Shown here in pieces: positions 40,210-52,516 of a stretch of DNA of 64,000 bases; within the stretch, counting starts at the first letter, position 1, and each line of letters starts with the position of its first letter. Origin of the DNA: Adiantum capillus-veneris (Eukaryota > Streptophyta > Polypodiopsida > Polypodiales > Pteridaceae); contig CM043959.1 of assembly GCA_014529385.2 (NCBI GenBank), positions 3,067,358-3,131,357 of the forward strand, written 5' to 3'. The notes beneath the pieces were generated by a model. That model ran no database searches and was not told the origin of the DNA. It worked only from the letters and a program-made list of their open reading frames with translations. A program made the position numbers and the translations under genes.

Positions 40210-43200
40210 CCATTGACAGACATCTTAGTGGACGCAGGTGGGTGAAAGAGTGATTGGTGCTTTCTTCGAGGCAGTGGGGCCTTGGCATACGCATGCCAAG
40301 GTCAGTCAGTTGAGGAGGCTCGACGGGTCAGTGGCTTCTGAGCTAGAGGACATGCGTGAAGTTGCTACTGGCTTTTATCGTGAGTTACTTTCTGTAGAGC
40401 CTCAGTCAGAGCATCAAGATGCATGCAGGGAGCAGGTGTGGGCACAGATGCCCTTCCTTGTGAATCAGGAGATGCGTCAGAGGCTTGAGCTGCCACTTCA
40501 ACTTGAGGAGTTGCACATGGCTCTTAGTGCACTCCCCCGTGGTAGCTGTCTAGGTGAGGATGGCTTGACTCCCAGTTTTTTCTTGGAGTAGTGGGACTTA
40601 CTTGGCCTAGATCTTTGTAGTGCTTTTCAGTACATCTTGCACACAGGAGAGCTGCCTGACAACATGAGTGAGGGTATGATCTACCTCATTCCCAAGGAGG
40701 GTGGCTCCTTGGATGAGATTCGACAGTGGCGCCCCATCACCATCCTCAACTCACCCTACAAAATTCTTGCCAAGGCTCTGAGTTTGAGGATCCAACCACT
40801 TCTAGAGAGCCTTATACATGGGACTCAGACAGGTTTTGTCAAGGAGCACAATATCCTTGACAACATCTTTACTTTTTGGGAGGCTTCTGCCCTAGTGTAG
40901 CTTCGTGGTGAGGATCTGGTGATTCTTCTTCTTGACTTTGAGAAGGCCTACGACAGAGTTGACTGGGACTTTCTAGAGGGCACTTTATGTAGGATGGGCT
41001 TCTCAAATGGTTGGATCAGAGGGGTGTCAGCTTTGTACAAACGAGCACACAGTCAGGTTCTTTTGTTAGGAGGTAGAGGTGATCATTTCATGCTTACACG
41101 TTTGGTCAGATTGGGCTGCCCTATTGCCCCCTTCCTCTTTCTGTTCCATGCTGAGGCGAGAGCACATTTTGGTGTCACAGCAGGTTGGTTTACAGGGCTT
41201 AGCACTCCCTATTCGGGGAGATGAGCTACTTGACGCTGAGTTTGCTGACGACTCAGCCTTGTACTTGGATGGCCAAGAGGCCAACCTTCACAGGTGTGAG
41301 CAGGCTCTTGAGACCTTTTGGTGTGCATTTGGTGCACTGATCAACTGGAGGAAGACAGTGGATTTCTTGGTTGTTGGTAGTGCTCCTGTGCTCAATTGGA
41401 TGCCAGGTGAGGGTTTCAGGTGGATTCCCCCACGGACTGCAGTTCGGTACTTGAGTTGTCAGGTTGGTTTGGACTTGTCTCCTAAGTAGCAGATTGCTCC
41501 CCTCCTCTTGTCTATAAGGAGGAATGTTACGTTGGAGCTTTGCACGACTTTCTTTGGATGACAGAGTTGTAGTGGCCAACCATGTGTTGTTGGCTAAGAT
41601 GTGGTACATCACTTCTTGCTGGATCTTTTCAAGTTCGTGTATTAGCTAGGTAGAGAGGCTGATCAAGAAATTCCTTTGGTCAGGGCGTGACACTTCGATA
41701 GCCTGGGCCAAAGTGGCTTGGCAGGTCATCACTTTTCCTTGTTCACAGGGAGGGCTTGGGATCATAGACCCAACACAGCAGAGTAGAGCCCTTCTTGGGA
41801 AGTTCATCGTCAGAGGACTTCTTGTAGGAGAGGAGCCCTGGAAGGAGTTCTTGCTATAGCGGCTTTGTGCTAGGGTGCCTCAAGAAGGAGGCCCCTGGCG
41901 ACCTTCGACTAGATGGATCTTCACAGTGGCAGCCTACTTACACGAAGGAGCGTCTGCGAGACAGTCCCTTGTTCGGAACCCCATGGTTTGCACTCAAAGA
42001 GACCACTTGGTTGGTAGTCGGACTCATGTTTCCTGGGGTCCCATGGCAACGGGTCCAACACGCTCTTTAGGTGACTGGTTACAGTTTTTAGGCTTGACAG
42101 AGGAGCTGCAGGGCTTACAGCTACAGGGAATGAGAGGGGTGCAGAGCATGTCCCAGGACATCTTAGAGGCAGTACCAGAGCTGAGTGGCTCACACCTCTC
42201 GAGCCAGCAGTGCCCAGTTGGATGGGAGCCTTCACGCGATGACTGGAGGTTCTCATCTCAATTTGCTCCCTGTTTTTCAAGTTACAAAGTGGGACTCTTA
42301 TAGGCGAGTTGCAGTAGAGGCCCCGCAGGTGGCAGAGTGCTGTTTTCAGAGGATCCGAGTGGTGGGCATCTGTGGGAGGACTTGTGTCATCGATCCTGAC
42401 CCAGTAGCTCTTGAGTCTGGACATTGGAGACTATGGGCTTGGGAGTGTTGTCCACTGGCATGTCTTGGCAAGTGGATTTGGAGGGACCCTTTCTCTTCTA
42501 CAGACCACCTAGGTGTCCCTTTCTTTTAGTACACTGTTTGACTGGGACGTCACATACTGACAGCACAGAGAGAGGCTCGCCCTGCTGTGCAACACCTCAT
42601 TGTTGGCAGGCGGAGGGTCTCACAACTGAGTTCTTGGTAGCTTTTTGGGAGAGGTTGTGGGACTCCAGATAGCCGAGGCAAGTCACTATGTTTTAGTGGT
42701 TGATTGCACATAGAGCTACAACAGTTGGGAGCTGGCTTGTGCATAGTGGTCTCTTGGCCGCATGTGGTGCAGCTTGTGACCATCTTGTGGAGAGTCAACG
42801 TCACTGTCTTTGGGACTGTCCTTTGGCACAACAGGTGTGGATTTGTGTTCTTCGGCTGATGCCTGTTCTTTCCATGGCTCGGCAATACACTTGGAGGGCA
42901 GTTGCTTGGTCCACTCTCACGGGCCCGACACTTCAGTTTCAACTATCTTCCACTAACACGATGATAGTGCTGCAGGGGGGTGACCTACACTCCAGCTTGC
43001 CACAGAGCTTACTCCACAGGAGTGGTGCAATGAGAGAGAGGAGTGTTGGGAGCTCATCAATGGCTTGACACTCTAGTTCATCTGGAGGGCCCGCTGCTTT
43101 TGTATCTTTGAGGCTCGCCCTGTACCACCAGCAGAGTCTGTTTGCGATCTTTGGCTAGAGCTGATCCACACTCTTAGAGGACAGCTCGAGAGACTTCAGG

Positions 43201-43484
43201 GCAGCTCCGACCGCATGCGGGAGCGCAGAGAGGCATTCCTTTGACTTTGGAATCTTGGGACTTTTTTCACCATGGTCTAGGGTGTACTCAGATGGCATTA
43301 CCGTCCACCTGTGTGGATTTTCCCTCCTCCCATTTCTTGATTTAGCCTCATTGTATATATGGTGTTTTTTCATTGGGAGAGTCTCCCCATCATGGTTGTT
43401 GTAGCCCTATCTTGAAGAGGTGGTTATAGCCCTATGGACAGTTTCATAAACTAATAGAAGGATCTTTTTCTCGGAAAAAAAAGA
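40210..43484 (+). pseudogene. L1-like LINE RT remnant with poly(A)
   Basis: Broken frames on the + strand carry SQLRRLDGSVASELEDM, IYLIPKEGG, IRQWRPITILNSPYKILAKA, VILLLDFEKAYDRVDWDF and, in another frame, DAEFADDSALYLDG with the catalytic F-A-D-D. Later frames hold the C-terminal region up to about 43300. The copy ends in a run of A's at about 43476-43484. It is 5'-truncated, with several stops and frameshifts, and sits inside the LTR element bounded by 38251 and 43668. No clear target duplication could be read. Confidence 0.8.
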
Positions 43485-43654
43485 GTCCATTATTAAGTCC
43501 AAAGCTCCCGAGGTGTGCACCATATCCCACATAGTGGGCTCAACAAAACCGATAATGTATCCCAGTTCCACTTACTCTAATATAATTAACAACATCAACC
43601 ATTTATAGGCTACTTACGGACCTCTCTTATTAAGCAAGAAAAGAGAGACCAAAT
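43485..43654 (-). other. Leader remnant of the low-coding LTR element
   Basis: About 170 bp lie between the LINE poly(A) and the PBS. Apart from the LINE, this and ~50 bp at 40160-40209 are all of the internal region, so the element resembles a TRIM or a heavily deleted derivative. Confidence 0.5.
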
Positions 43655-43666
43655 GCTCTGATACCA
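43655..43666 (-). other. Primer-binding site, initiator-Met type
   Basis: GCTCTGATACCA is the reverse complement of TGGTATCAGAGC and sits one base from the right LTR. The element is therefore on the - strand. Confidence 0.9.
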
Positions 43667-43667
43667 A

Positions 43668-44640
43668 TGTAATGGAATTGGCCTATTAACTTGAGAATAG
43701 CGAAAATTAGAAAGAGTACTTTTGAGAGAAATTACTTTGTAAGCATAGCGGGTGAACATAATTGAAGTTAGCAACATAAACATAGCATTTAGTTAACTTG
43801 GCATGAATAATACTTTTGCAAGAGTGAATTTAGAGAACATGACAACAGTTGAGGACCGAATTTATGTGGAGCCGGTCCCCCCTCCAATAGGCATTTGTAT
43901 TATGATTTCTGCCATCAAGAGAGACTTGTTACAATACAATCTTTGTGTTCCTTGTGACCTAGGTGATGCAATGAAGATGGAAAGCTTCATGCATCGCCAG
44001 CATCACATAGACTTTGAGGAAAGCATTAACTATCCCAAGCCTCAGTCCCAAGACCTCAAACACCTTCGAAGGTGGAGAGAGCTAGCAGGCAATGAGAGTA
44101 GGGAAGAGGAAGAAGAAACATTTCATAGGAGAAAGAATTAGTTCCTCACTTATCATCACTCTTCTTGCTAGCATACATAATAGCATAGTAATGAAGATGG
44201 GGAAGATGGCAAGCTTAAGCATTGAAGAATGGCTCTTGGATGGATTTGCACTCCATAGCCAAGAGTGTTGGTGTAGGCTCTCAACCTCTCTACTTGCTTG
44301 GAGAAGGAGAGGGAGCTCTTGCACTTTGCACTTCACATGATGAGAGTGTGTGTGAGTGTGTGTGGGAGAGTATACCCCCTAAACAAGCCCCTAGATTCCT
44401 TGGTCAAACCCCCTTGTAGCTCATGTTTGAAGTTCATTGAACCCCTCCAGGAGGCCTAGCCAATCACAAGCAGGAGGTAAATCAAGTAACAAGGGTAGCC
44501 TTGGGACAAGTGTCCCCCTTTCCCCTTTGAGAGAGAGGACTTCATAAATGTAAAAACAATTAATTCAATCTTCTAATTTATCATTGGACCCCTTGGGTGG
44601 CCAACCAATAGGCTTCAGGCACACCATGAGGGCAACATGC
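43668..44640 (-). repeat. Right (5') LTR of the low-coding element, truncated
   Basis: It matches 38251-39400 from TGTAATGGAATTGG up to GAGGGCAACATG. Similarity then stops, so the outer part is deleted or replaced. Confidence 0.75.
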
Positions 44641-45573
44641 AACAATGTCACCTCCCAAACATACATATGTACGGTTTTTCTTTTTTCTTTGTGGACAAGC
44701 CATGCAAGCACATAATGCATTGATCATGATCTTCTGAACCCTTATTGTAAAACTTTATGACACATATATTGACCTCTAAATTTCCATTCTTACAAGGTTT
44801 GGATGATTGTTATGTATATACCTGCTTTGGAATCAATTTTTTACACAAAACACAAGTACATTACTACCTTTCCATTTGAGCATATTCGCCGATGCTTTAC
44901 TTAATGGATGTGACTTGAATTGAACCATTCTCAATGAAATAATCATGGCACACTAGTTTTTTTACTCATGACCCTATCGTCAAATACGATTTATTGATTC
45001 AAGATTCTCTTAAATAAGGCATAAAAGAACTTTTTTCAAACCTTTCAAGGTGTACTCATAGTGCAAAGCCTCTCTCTCAAGATGTCTTTATGGTGTTTGA
45101 GCTCACTATACTTTACTTGCCTTTGCTCTCAAATTTGTTTCTTTGAAAAAAGTATCTCTTAATGTGGCTTTGGTTTTTATTAAGTGCTTAGCCAATTGTT
45201 TCAGAGTTAAATATGTGATATCTTGTGACCTTGCCTTTAATGCAAATTGTTTGCATTTACAATGATGAGATGTTTAGCCCTTGCTATTTGGTCCTAAACT
45301 TCCAATATTTCTCGATGCGCAATTTCCTCCTTAGTTTCTAGTCAATCTTCATTTCACACAGACTAATATGATGTGTGCAGACAACTTGATCATTGAACAT
45401 AAGTTACATAGACAAGATCCAACGAGCATCCCTAGATACAATCTTTACCCCTAAAGTCTCTCCCAAAATAGAGTCAGCAATTGGCAAAAGCTGGCGGTCC
45501 GATCTCTCTCAGAAATCACACCCCCCTTTACTGAGTTTCTATCAATTCATCATGTATACAATTATCATAAAAA
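44641..45573. other. No gene recognised
   Basis: AT-rich sequence without supported frames. The missing N-terminal half of the Copia gag was looked for here and not found. Confidence 0.45.
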
Positions 45574-45608
45574 AACTCTCTCCCTCCCTCCCTCTCTCTC
45601 TCTCTCTC
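45574..45608. repeat. (CT)n/(CCCT)n tract
   Basis: CT-rich microsatellite immediately 5' of the first LINE copy of the cluster. Confidence 0.9.
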
Positions 45609-46404
45609 AAGACTCCGCAAGGAGAACGAGGAGCTGAAACAGAGAATTGTTGCCATCGAGACTCGGCTCACCGCAATGAAGAACGGCAAGAAGGAGGAGG
45701 TAGAACGGATGGAAGCGGAGCTCAATAAAGCAAAAAAAGAAGTAGAAACCACTCTCACAAAAGCTGTCAAGAACCAAGTGCAAGAGGTCATCTCTAACAA
45801 AGTTGAAGCTCGTGTGGCATCCACGCTACGCGAACAACAAAGACAGGAGGATATTGCCCTCAATGTTCGCATTGGTGGGCTTCCAAGCGATTGGAAAGGG
45901 GAGGGGGACCTCAAGCTTGAGTCCCTTGCTCGCATCCAAGCAACAACGCACATGATACAATGCAGCAATTACCTCTCTTACCCACGAGCATCGCACCAAT
46001 CATGCAATCCTTACTTTCAAGACCAAGGTCGACCGAATCAAGCTCTTTGAGCAATCGAGGCTTCTCAAGGACACAAAAATTTGGTTTGCAGAAGACCTCA
46101 CACCCGTCCAACTCAAACAAAAGAAGACAGAGTTACAAAAGATGTGAGATGTGCGCGCGGCAAGAAAATGGGCAGTTTATCGAGGAGGCAAAGCCATTAT
46201 TCAAGAGTTCTGAACTCTCAAACTGGCCTCCCCCTTACCCACCCCTCTTTAGGTTTTCATATTCTCCTCTCTTTTTTTTCCACACCTTACTGGACCCTCA
46301 GTCCTTAACTGAGATGTATCTGAAAATCCTTAACCCCTTTGTAATGTTTTATCTTCGGTCCCATAGGTCATATCTGACCTCCGTGGACGATAATTCAATC
46401 TATC
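45609..46404 (+). pseudogene. LINE copy 1: ORF1 with coiled coil, then a 3' end
   Basis: Starts right after (CT)n. The frame at 45676 encodes a coiled coil (KKEEVERMEAELNKAKKEVE) and then a nucleic-acid-binding ORF1-type region across frames: DIALNVRIGGLPSDWKGEGD, KTKVDRIKLFEQSRLLKDTK, IWFAEDLTPVQLKQKK, ARKWAVYRGGKAII. After ~46250 there is a diverged relative of the cluster's 3' end (GGTCCCATAGGTCAT), followed by (TG)n. ORF2 is missing. It is related to, but not the same family as, the ORF1 at 49225. Confidence 0.7.

Positions 46405-46434
<30 letters not shown>
46405..46434. repeat. (TG)n microsatellite
   Basis: TG dinucleotides ending in TGCGCGCGC, 5' of the short LINE tail. Confidence 0.9.
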
Positions 46435-46438
<4 letters not shown>

Positions 46439-46540
46439 CTGCCCAGACATTGTATTAGATTCACCAAGATTGTATCAATTTGGTCTCATAGGTCATTTTG
46501 GCCTTTTGAAGACGTTTAATATAACATTTCATTTCTATGT
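46435..46540 (+). mobile_element. Short LINE 3' tail inserted between two (TG)n tracts
   Basis: It contains the family 3' end GGTCTCATAGGTCATTTTGG and CCTTTTGAAGACG, ending CATTTCATTTCTATG. Both sides are (TG)n, consistent with a severely 5'-truncated insertion inside a microsatellite. Confidence 0.75.
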
Positions 46541-46607
46541 GTGTGTGTGTGTGTGTGTGTGGGCGGCACAATGCTGCCTGTACAAAACAGAAGGTCTCAT
46601 GCGTGCT

Positions 46608-46608
<1 letters not shown>

Positions 46609-46695
<87 letters not shown>
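46609..46695. repeat. Poly(C) run of 35 followed by (CT)n
   Basis: C-run at 46609-46643, then CT dinucleotides at 46644-46695, directly 5' of LINE copy 3. A (GT)n tract lies just before, at 46541-46562. Confidence 0.9.
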
Positions 46696-46700
<5 letters not shown>

Positions 46701-49126
46701 GCATTTCATGCATGCCAAAGACCTACTAGCAGAGCTTCTAGCAGTTATGTTTAACCGTGCCATATGTGAGGGCCTACCGGACACTTGGAGCCTATCTACG
46801 ATCGTACCTATCTTCAAGTCAGGAGACCCCATGAAGCCTGGGAATTATCGCACTATTATGATTGGGCATAGACTGGCACGGTTGTATGGATCCATTCTTG
46901 AGCAACAACTGAGTAGATGGGCAGAGAGGGAAGGAATGCGTGCAGCTGGGCAGGCAGAGTTCAGGAGAGGCTTCTCTACTCTTGACCATATCTTGACACT
47001 CAGGGCCATCATCGAGGAAGGTAGATCTTATGGGAGACGGATCTATTGTAGCTTTGTGGACTTCCGCAAAGCTTTTGACACAGTACCCAAAGCTAGATTG
47101 ATGCGTAGATTACAAGAAATGGGAGTACCCACAGAGCTCATTTGGGGGATCATGGCATTGTACAGATCAGTAGTAGGGCATGTACGCACCCCGGAGGGAC
47201 TCTCTACACCGGTTCACTCCACTATTGGGGTGAAGCAGGGCTGCCCGCTCTCTCCTACTCTTTTCGGTATGTATGTGGATGAGGTTTCTGACTACATTGA
47301 CAACGATGGGGATAAAGGTGCATAACTGGGAGGGACATGGATTCCACTTTGTTATATGCTGATGATATTGCGTTGATCTCCAAATCCCCAAAGGGAATGC
47401 GACGTCGATTGGATGCTCTGCATACGTTTGCCCACGAAAGTGGTCTGTTTGTCAACCTTGGTAAAACCAAGGTTATGGTGTTTAATACCACCCCACAGTG
47501 GATCAGGAGGTCAACACCTACATTCACATACGGCCAGGAGACTGTGGAGTACACAGACGTTTACACTTACCTTGGAGTGGTTTTTTGCGGACCTACATTC
47601 TCACTTAGAAGAGCAGCAGAGACCAGACTGACTAGAGCCCACGCAGCATTGGGTAGACTGGAGAGAATGTGTTCACAGGTTCAGTTTCAGGAGCCCCGGA
47701 TGAAGCTCTGGCTTTTTGACACCTTGGTGGCTGCAGCATTGCTCTATGGGGACCTTCATTGGATCACCACGGGAGGCCGGGTCGCACAGACGGATGGGGG
47801 AACATGGAGAAACCTCTCGTCTCTATGATCTCGCGGCTCATTAGAGCCAAGGCATCAGTACCACGGGCCATTATCCGAGTAGATCTAGAGGCCCCCCAAC
47901 TAGTGGTGGAGGTGCTCACCAGATCAGTCTCCTTCATAAACCGCACATGGGAACTCCCTAGAGACATATATGCTCGCATGGCACTTGAGTCCTCTCGACA
48001 ATTAGCCATACAAGGAGATACAACATGCTGGTATGGGGAGATGACATCATGGTTCCAGGCACATTGGGTTCAACATAGACAGGCTGCCACCATTCCAGTA
48101 CTCATTGGATGCACCATCTCTCATTCTTATACAGTCGGAGATCACCCAGCTCATCCGCCAAGACCTGACCCAGCTAGACACCAGGAGGACACAGATACAA
48201 CCAGCACAAGAATTGGGAATGAAGATGGCTTTCTACAGAGACCACCTTCTCCAGCTTACGGAAGATGGTTTTGTGACGAGACCCAGATACATGGACACCC
48301 ATTTGTCTCATGGGATACGATGTGCTATTGGCCAATTACGCACATCGTCTCACTAGCTGCGGATTGAAACTGGGAGATACAGCGGAGTACCAGCAGTGGC
48401 CAGGACATGCCCCTTGTGTGACATGGAATCTGAGACAGAGCTGCATTATACATGCCGCTGCCCCGTCTACTACGAGATACGAGGCCGCTTCCATTGCTTG
48501 TTCGGAGAGGGTTTTGGACCACTCTCAAGGGTAATGGGATACAAAGATCAAAGATGCCTGGGTTTGTTCTTTCTCGAGCTGCGCAGACACAGAGAGAGCC
48601 TGATGAATGGCGAGGCTAGCCAGTCTCAAAGACGGATCACAGACTTCTTCAGAGTAGACACGGGACAGCCGCAAGAGCCACTCCCACAGCAGAGCTCCCC
48701 CTCGTCTCACACCAGAGGCACACTGATCGACCGAGCGATTGAACTGGGGAAATCCAAGCGTCCATGACTGCGAAGGACTACACAGCATCGACGGAGGCTA
48801 CGTCAAAAGATTCGGAGCACGCTGGCCAAGCATGCACAACACCCGGTCAGACTACTAACCATGGAGGAAATCGATGAGATTCGCCAACGACCGATGCTAG
48901 ATCTTTTGTGATTCAGCTATCCCAACAAGCCGCCCATTTTTGCTTAGTTTTTTGCTTAGCTCACATCGACCAATCTAGGATCCCATAGTATATATCTTTG
49001 TTTTGTACTGTTGTTAGGTTATTTCGTTACTCTGACTTTGTATCAGATCCACCACCTTGTAACTTTCTGGTCTCATAGGTCATTATGGCCTTTTGAAGAC
49101 GTTAATATAACATTTCATTTCATTTC

Positions 49127-49130
<4 letters not shown>
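46696..49130 (+). pseudogene. LINE copy 3: 5'-truncated RT to 3' end
   Basis: Begins within the RT N-terminal region (HFMHAKDLLAELLAVMFNRA). RT blocks: IVPIFKSGDPMKPGNYRTIM, FVDFRKAFDTVPKARL, GVKQGCPLSPTLFGMYVDEV, then after a frameshift LLYADDIALISKSPKGM (catalytic Y-A-D-D at about 47352). The post-RT region follows (MCSQVQFQEPRMKLWLFDTL). A C-terminal zinc finger CPLCDMESETELHYTC is at about 48411. The copy ends in the family 3' end and CATTTCATTTCATTT, then (CT)n. The F-R-K-A-F-D-T-V block resembles RTE/CR1/Jockey/I-type LINEs more than plant L1. Confidence 0.85.

Positions 49131-49176
<46 letters not shown>
49131..49176. repeat. (CT)n between LINE copies 3 and 4
   Basis: 46 bp of CT dinucleotides exactly between the 3' end of one copy and the 5' end of the next. 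Confidence 0.95.
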
Positions 49177-49180
<4 letters not shown>

Positions 49181-51917
49181 GGCATGTCACTCTAGAAGAA
49201 GAGCAATGAAGGAAAACTAGAGCTTTGCATATAAGAGTAACCGGTCTAAAAGACCGAGATGATGTGGAAGGGGAAGTCAAAGAACTTCTCCGCATGATGG
49301 GTAGTGAGGCTACTCATACAAAGGCATGGAGGGTAGGGCAGAAGACACAAGGAAATGGGGAGACTTCAAAAGAGAGAGCTTTAATCATCCGTTTCCCATC
49401 CATGGAGGCAAAGAAGGACTTCTTGAAGAGGTGTCCTACACTAAAGAAAACGGGAATATTCCTTGGAGATGACCTCACTCTCACACAGCTTGTGCATATG
49501 AGAGAGGTAATGCCAGATATTCAAGCGGGAAGGGAGAAGGGAAAGACGACCTTCTACAGAGATTGTCGGGTGGTGATTGTAGAGCGGCGCTCCACATGAC
49601 GGTGCGAGACCTATGGGACCACACTCAAAGTTGCCACATGGAATTTTAATGGATCTATGCGCCTTGATGTGGGTGCTTTTGAGGATAGTTTTCGGGGAAG
49701 AGACATCGTCTTCTACTCTGAGACACATTAGGCCCCTGGGCAGTAGTCTATGCCTCACATTAGTGGATATAGATGGGAGAAAACCTATAGAAAGGAGAAG
49801 TGATCAAAGCACAGAGGGCGGGGCTCGGGAGGAGTGGCAGTGTTATTCAGGGAGGAGTTGCAGCCATTGATACATATAGCCCGCAGGGATGAGCAAGCTA
49901 GGCACATGTGGGTGAGATTGAGAGCAGAGACATGCAGACATCTTTACATTGCTATTTGCTACTTTCCCCCGAGTACATCAGTTTATGCACCACCCAGAGG
50001 ATAGTCCCCCTTTTCTATTTTCAATGATGGCATATGGGAGTTCTCTAGAGATGGTGACATCATCATTCTAGGGGATTTCAATGCTAGGACTACCCATCAT
50101 CAGACAATATTTTATGATACTTCACAGGAGATGCTGAGAGAGCTAGATGTTGCAGAGACGGGCCTATCCGGACTATCACAGGATGGGGAACACACTGAGT
50201 ATGGACGACACTTGATAGACATGGAGACTGCACATGGATTGGCCATCTTGAATGGCCTACAGATATTTCCCGCTCTGCAGGGGGTTTTACATGCTTTCCA
50301 CACAGACATGGAGCCAGCACAGTGGATTATGTCATGGCACAGTCGAGCCTCATCTCTAGTATCTAGGATCTCACGGTTGGACCCAGACATGTTGGTGTGG
50401 TAGTGGATCATGCTCTTGTGTTGTTGACCATCTCTTTTCAGTTTAGTGTAGCACAAAGGCCACGGGCAGCAGCCCCTACTTGCTACACCTTCACGCGGGA
50501 GACGGACTCTATTTACACATATGGGATCTACAAACACCTGTGCACAGAGGAGCCAGGGCGACCTCTGGAGGAGCTTACTACTATACTGACATAGACACTA
50601 CATGATGTAGCAGTAGAGGCATACCCACATACCCAAACTGAGTAGAGACGCCGTTCGGGGAGAATGCCCCAGAACAATTGGTATGATGAGGAATGCCGGG
50701 ACACTAGAGCTAGACTTCAGAGGGAGGTGCTTTTGGGGGATATCACTTACAGACAGTCACAGATTGACTTCCGATGCCTAGTGCGGCAGAAGAAGAGGGA
50801 ATTTTTGGCTCTCGACTAGGGCAGGATCTATACCAGCTATTCTTGAGTCAGGACTCACGTGAGGCATGGCGACTCTTTCATGACATCATGGTTTCAGGCG
50901 CATGGGTTCATCACATACAAATTACCTCCCTTCCAGTACTCACTGGATACACCCTCTCTCACTCTTACACAGCCCTAGATCACTAGGGTCATCCGCCAAG
51001 ACTTGACTCAGCTAGACACCAGGAGGACATGGATACAGCCAGCACAAGAGTTGGGCACGAAGATGGCTTTCTACAGAGAGCATCTTCTCGAGCTTACGGA
51101 GGATGGTTTTGTGACGAGGCCCACATACATGGACACCCACTTGTCTCATGGGATACGATGTGCTATTGGCCAAATACGCACATCTTCACACTAGCTACGG
51201 ATCGAGACTGGATGATACAATGGAGTACCAGCAGAGGCTGAGACATGCCCCATGTGTGACATCGAGCCTAAGACAGAGTTGCACTACACATGCCATTGCC
51301 CCGTCTACTACGAGATACAAGGTCGCTTCCATTGCTTGTTCAGAGAGGGCTTTGGACCACTCTCCAGAGTCATGCGGTATGAGGATCAGAGATGCCTGGG
51401 TTTGTTTTTGCTCGAGCTGCGCAGACACAGAGAGAGCTTGATGAGAGGAGAGGCTAGCTAGTCTCAGAGACAGATCACAGACTTCTTTAGAGCTGCCACT
51501 GGACACTGAGAGGAGCTACTACCACGGCAGAGCTCATCGCCTCACACAAGAGGCACATTGATCGACCAAGCTGGGGAGATCTACATGCCCACGACTGCCA
51601 AGGACTACACAGCATTGACGGAGGCTGCATCAGAGGATTCGGATCACTATTGCCCAACATGCACGACGCCTGGTCAAACTACTAACCATGGAGAAGATTG
51701 ATGAGATCCGCCAAGACCGATGCTGGATCTCTTGTGATCTAGCTATCCCAACTAGCTGCTTAGTTCACACCTAGCAATTTAGGATTCCATAGTATTTTAT
51801 TTTGTCATTTTGTCATCTTGTTACTCTGACTTTGTATCAGATCCACCACATTGTAACTTTCTCGTCTCATAGGTCACTTTGGCCTTTTGAAGACGTTAAT
51901 ATAACATTTCATTTCAT

Positions 51918-51921
<4 letters not shown>
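49177..51921 (+). mobile_element. LINE copy 4: 5' end intact-looking, RT deleted
   Basis: ORF1 is 49225-49599, followed by a decayed endonuclease (about 49600-50400; VATWNFNG, DIVFYSETH, IIILGDFNAR). At about 50880 the sequence jumps from the pre-RT linker (LFLSQDSREAWRLFHDIM) to the post-RT region (LPVLTGYTLSHSYT), so the whole RT is missing. The C-terminal zinc finger MCDIEPKTELHYTCHCP follows at about 51250, then the shared 3' end and (CT)n. Flanks on both sides are (CT)n. Confidence 0.8.
49225..49599 (+). CDS. LINE ORF1-like protein with in-frame TGA-CGG into ORF2
   Basis: A 124-residue frame: MHIRVTGLKDRDDVEGEV, then ALIIRFPSMEAKKDFLKRCP, TGIFLGDDLTLTQ and AGREKGKTTFYRDCRVVIVE. The layout matches an RRM-like ORF1 nucleic-acid-binding domain. 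The stop is TGA at 49597-49599 followed by CGG; the same frame continues RCETYGTTLKVATWNFNG into the endonuclease with no ATG before that motif. ORF1 normally coats element RNA. The true 5' end of ORF1 may be further upstream or in (CT)n-adjacent sequence. Confidence 0.7.
   Translation: MHIRVTGLKDRDDVEGEVKELLRMMGSEATHTKAWRVGQKTQGNGETSKERALIIRFPSMEAKKDFLKRCPTLKKTGIFLGDDLTLTQLVHMREVMPDIQAGREKGKTTFYRDCRVVIVERRST

Positions 51922-51957
<36 letters not shown>
51922..51957. repeat. (CT)n after LINE copy 4
   Basis: Microsatellite directly after the CATTTCATTCCAT tail. Confidence 0.93.
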
Positions 51958-51959
<2 letters not shown>

Positions 51960-52032
51960 GTGTGCGCGCTCTGCTGCCCTGTTGTGTACCCGCCCTGCAC
52001 CCAATGCCACCCCTGCTACCCAATGCCTGGCC

Positions 52033-52064
<32 letters not shown>

Positions 52065-52472
52065 TCGCGTCCCTGCCCAGCTTGCCCTAATGCCCTTGCT
52101 CCCACGCGCTCCCCCCCCTCCCCCCCCCCCCCCCCCCCCCCCTTGTCGTCTCACGCTGTCTGCCACCCCCGTTGCCGCTCTCGCCTTGCTGCCCTACCTC
52201 GTTGCCTTTGTTGCTTGCTGTTGCGCTTCCCCCCCCCCCCTTTTGTTGTTCGAGCGTAGAGAGAGAGTGAGAAAAAAAGAGACGTAGAGAGAAAAGTGAA
52301 AACAGCGTAGAGAGAGAAAGAGAGAAATGTTGCGTACAGAGAGAAAGAGGACAGAGAGAGAAAGTTGGTCTCTTCAAGCATAGAGAGAGAAAGTTTGCGA
52401 GTGTAGAGAGAGAAAGAGGGTTATAATAATAATAAAAAAACAAAAAACAACAACCTTCCTTCTTCACTCCTG
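51958..52472. repeat. Low-complexity C-, CT- and GAGA-rich segment
   Basis: Contains C runs (about 52030-52042, 52110-52142, 52230-52240), a CT tract and several GTAGAGAGAGAAAG repeats (about 52253-52425). The long frames in it only reflect composition. It appears to be the microsatellite landing zone between LINE copies. Confidence 0.75.

Positions 52473-52515
<43 letters not shown>
52473..52515. repeat. (CT)n before LINE copy 5
   Basis: CT dinucleotides directly 5' of the most complete LINE copy. Confidence 0.93.

Positions 52516-52516
<1 letters not shown>

Noticed and set aside
51802-52287. Pro/Ser-rich frames across C and CT runs
   Set aside because: Open only because the sequence is low-complexity; different frames are equally open.
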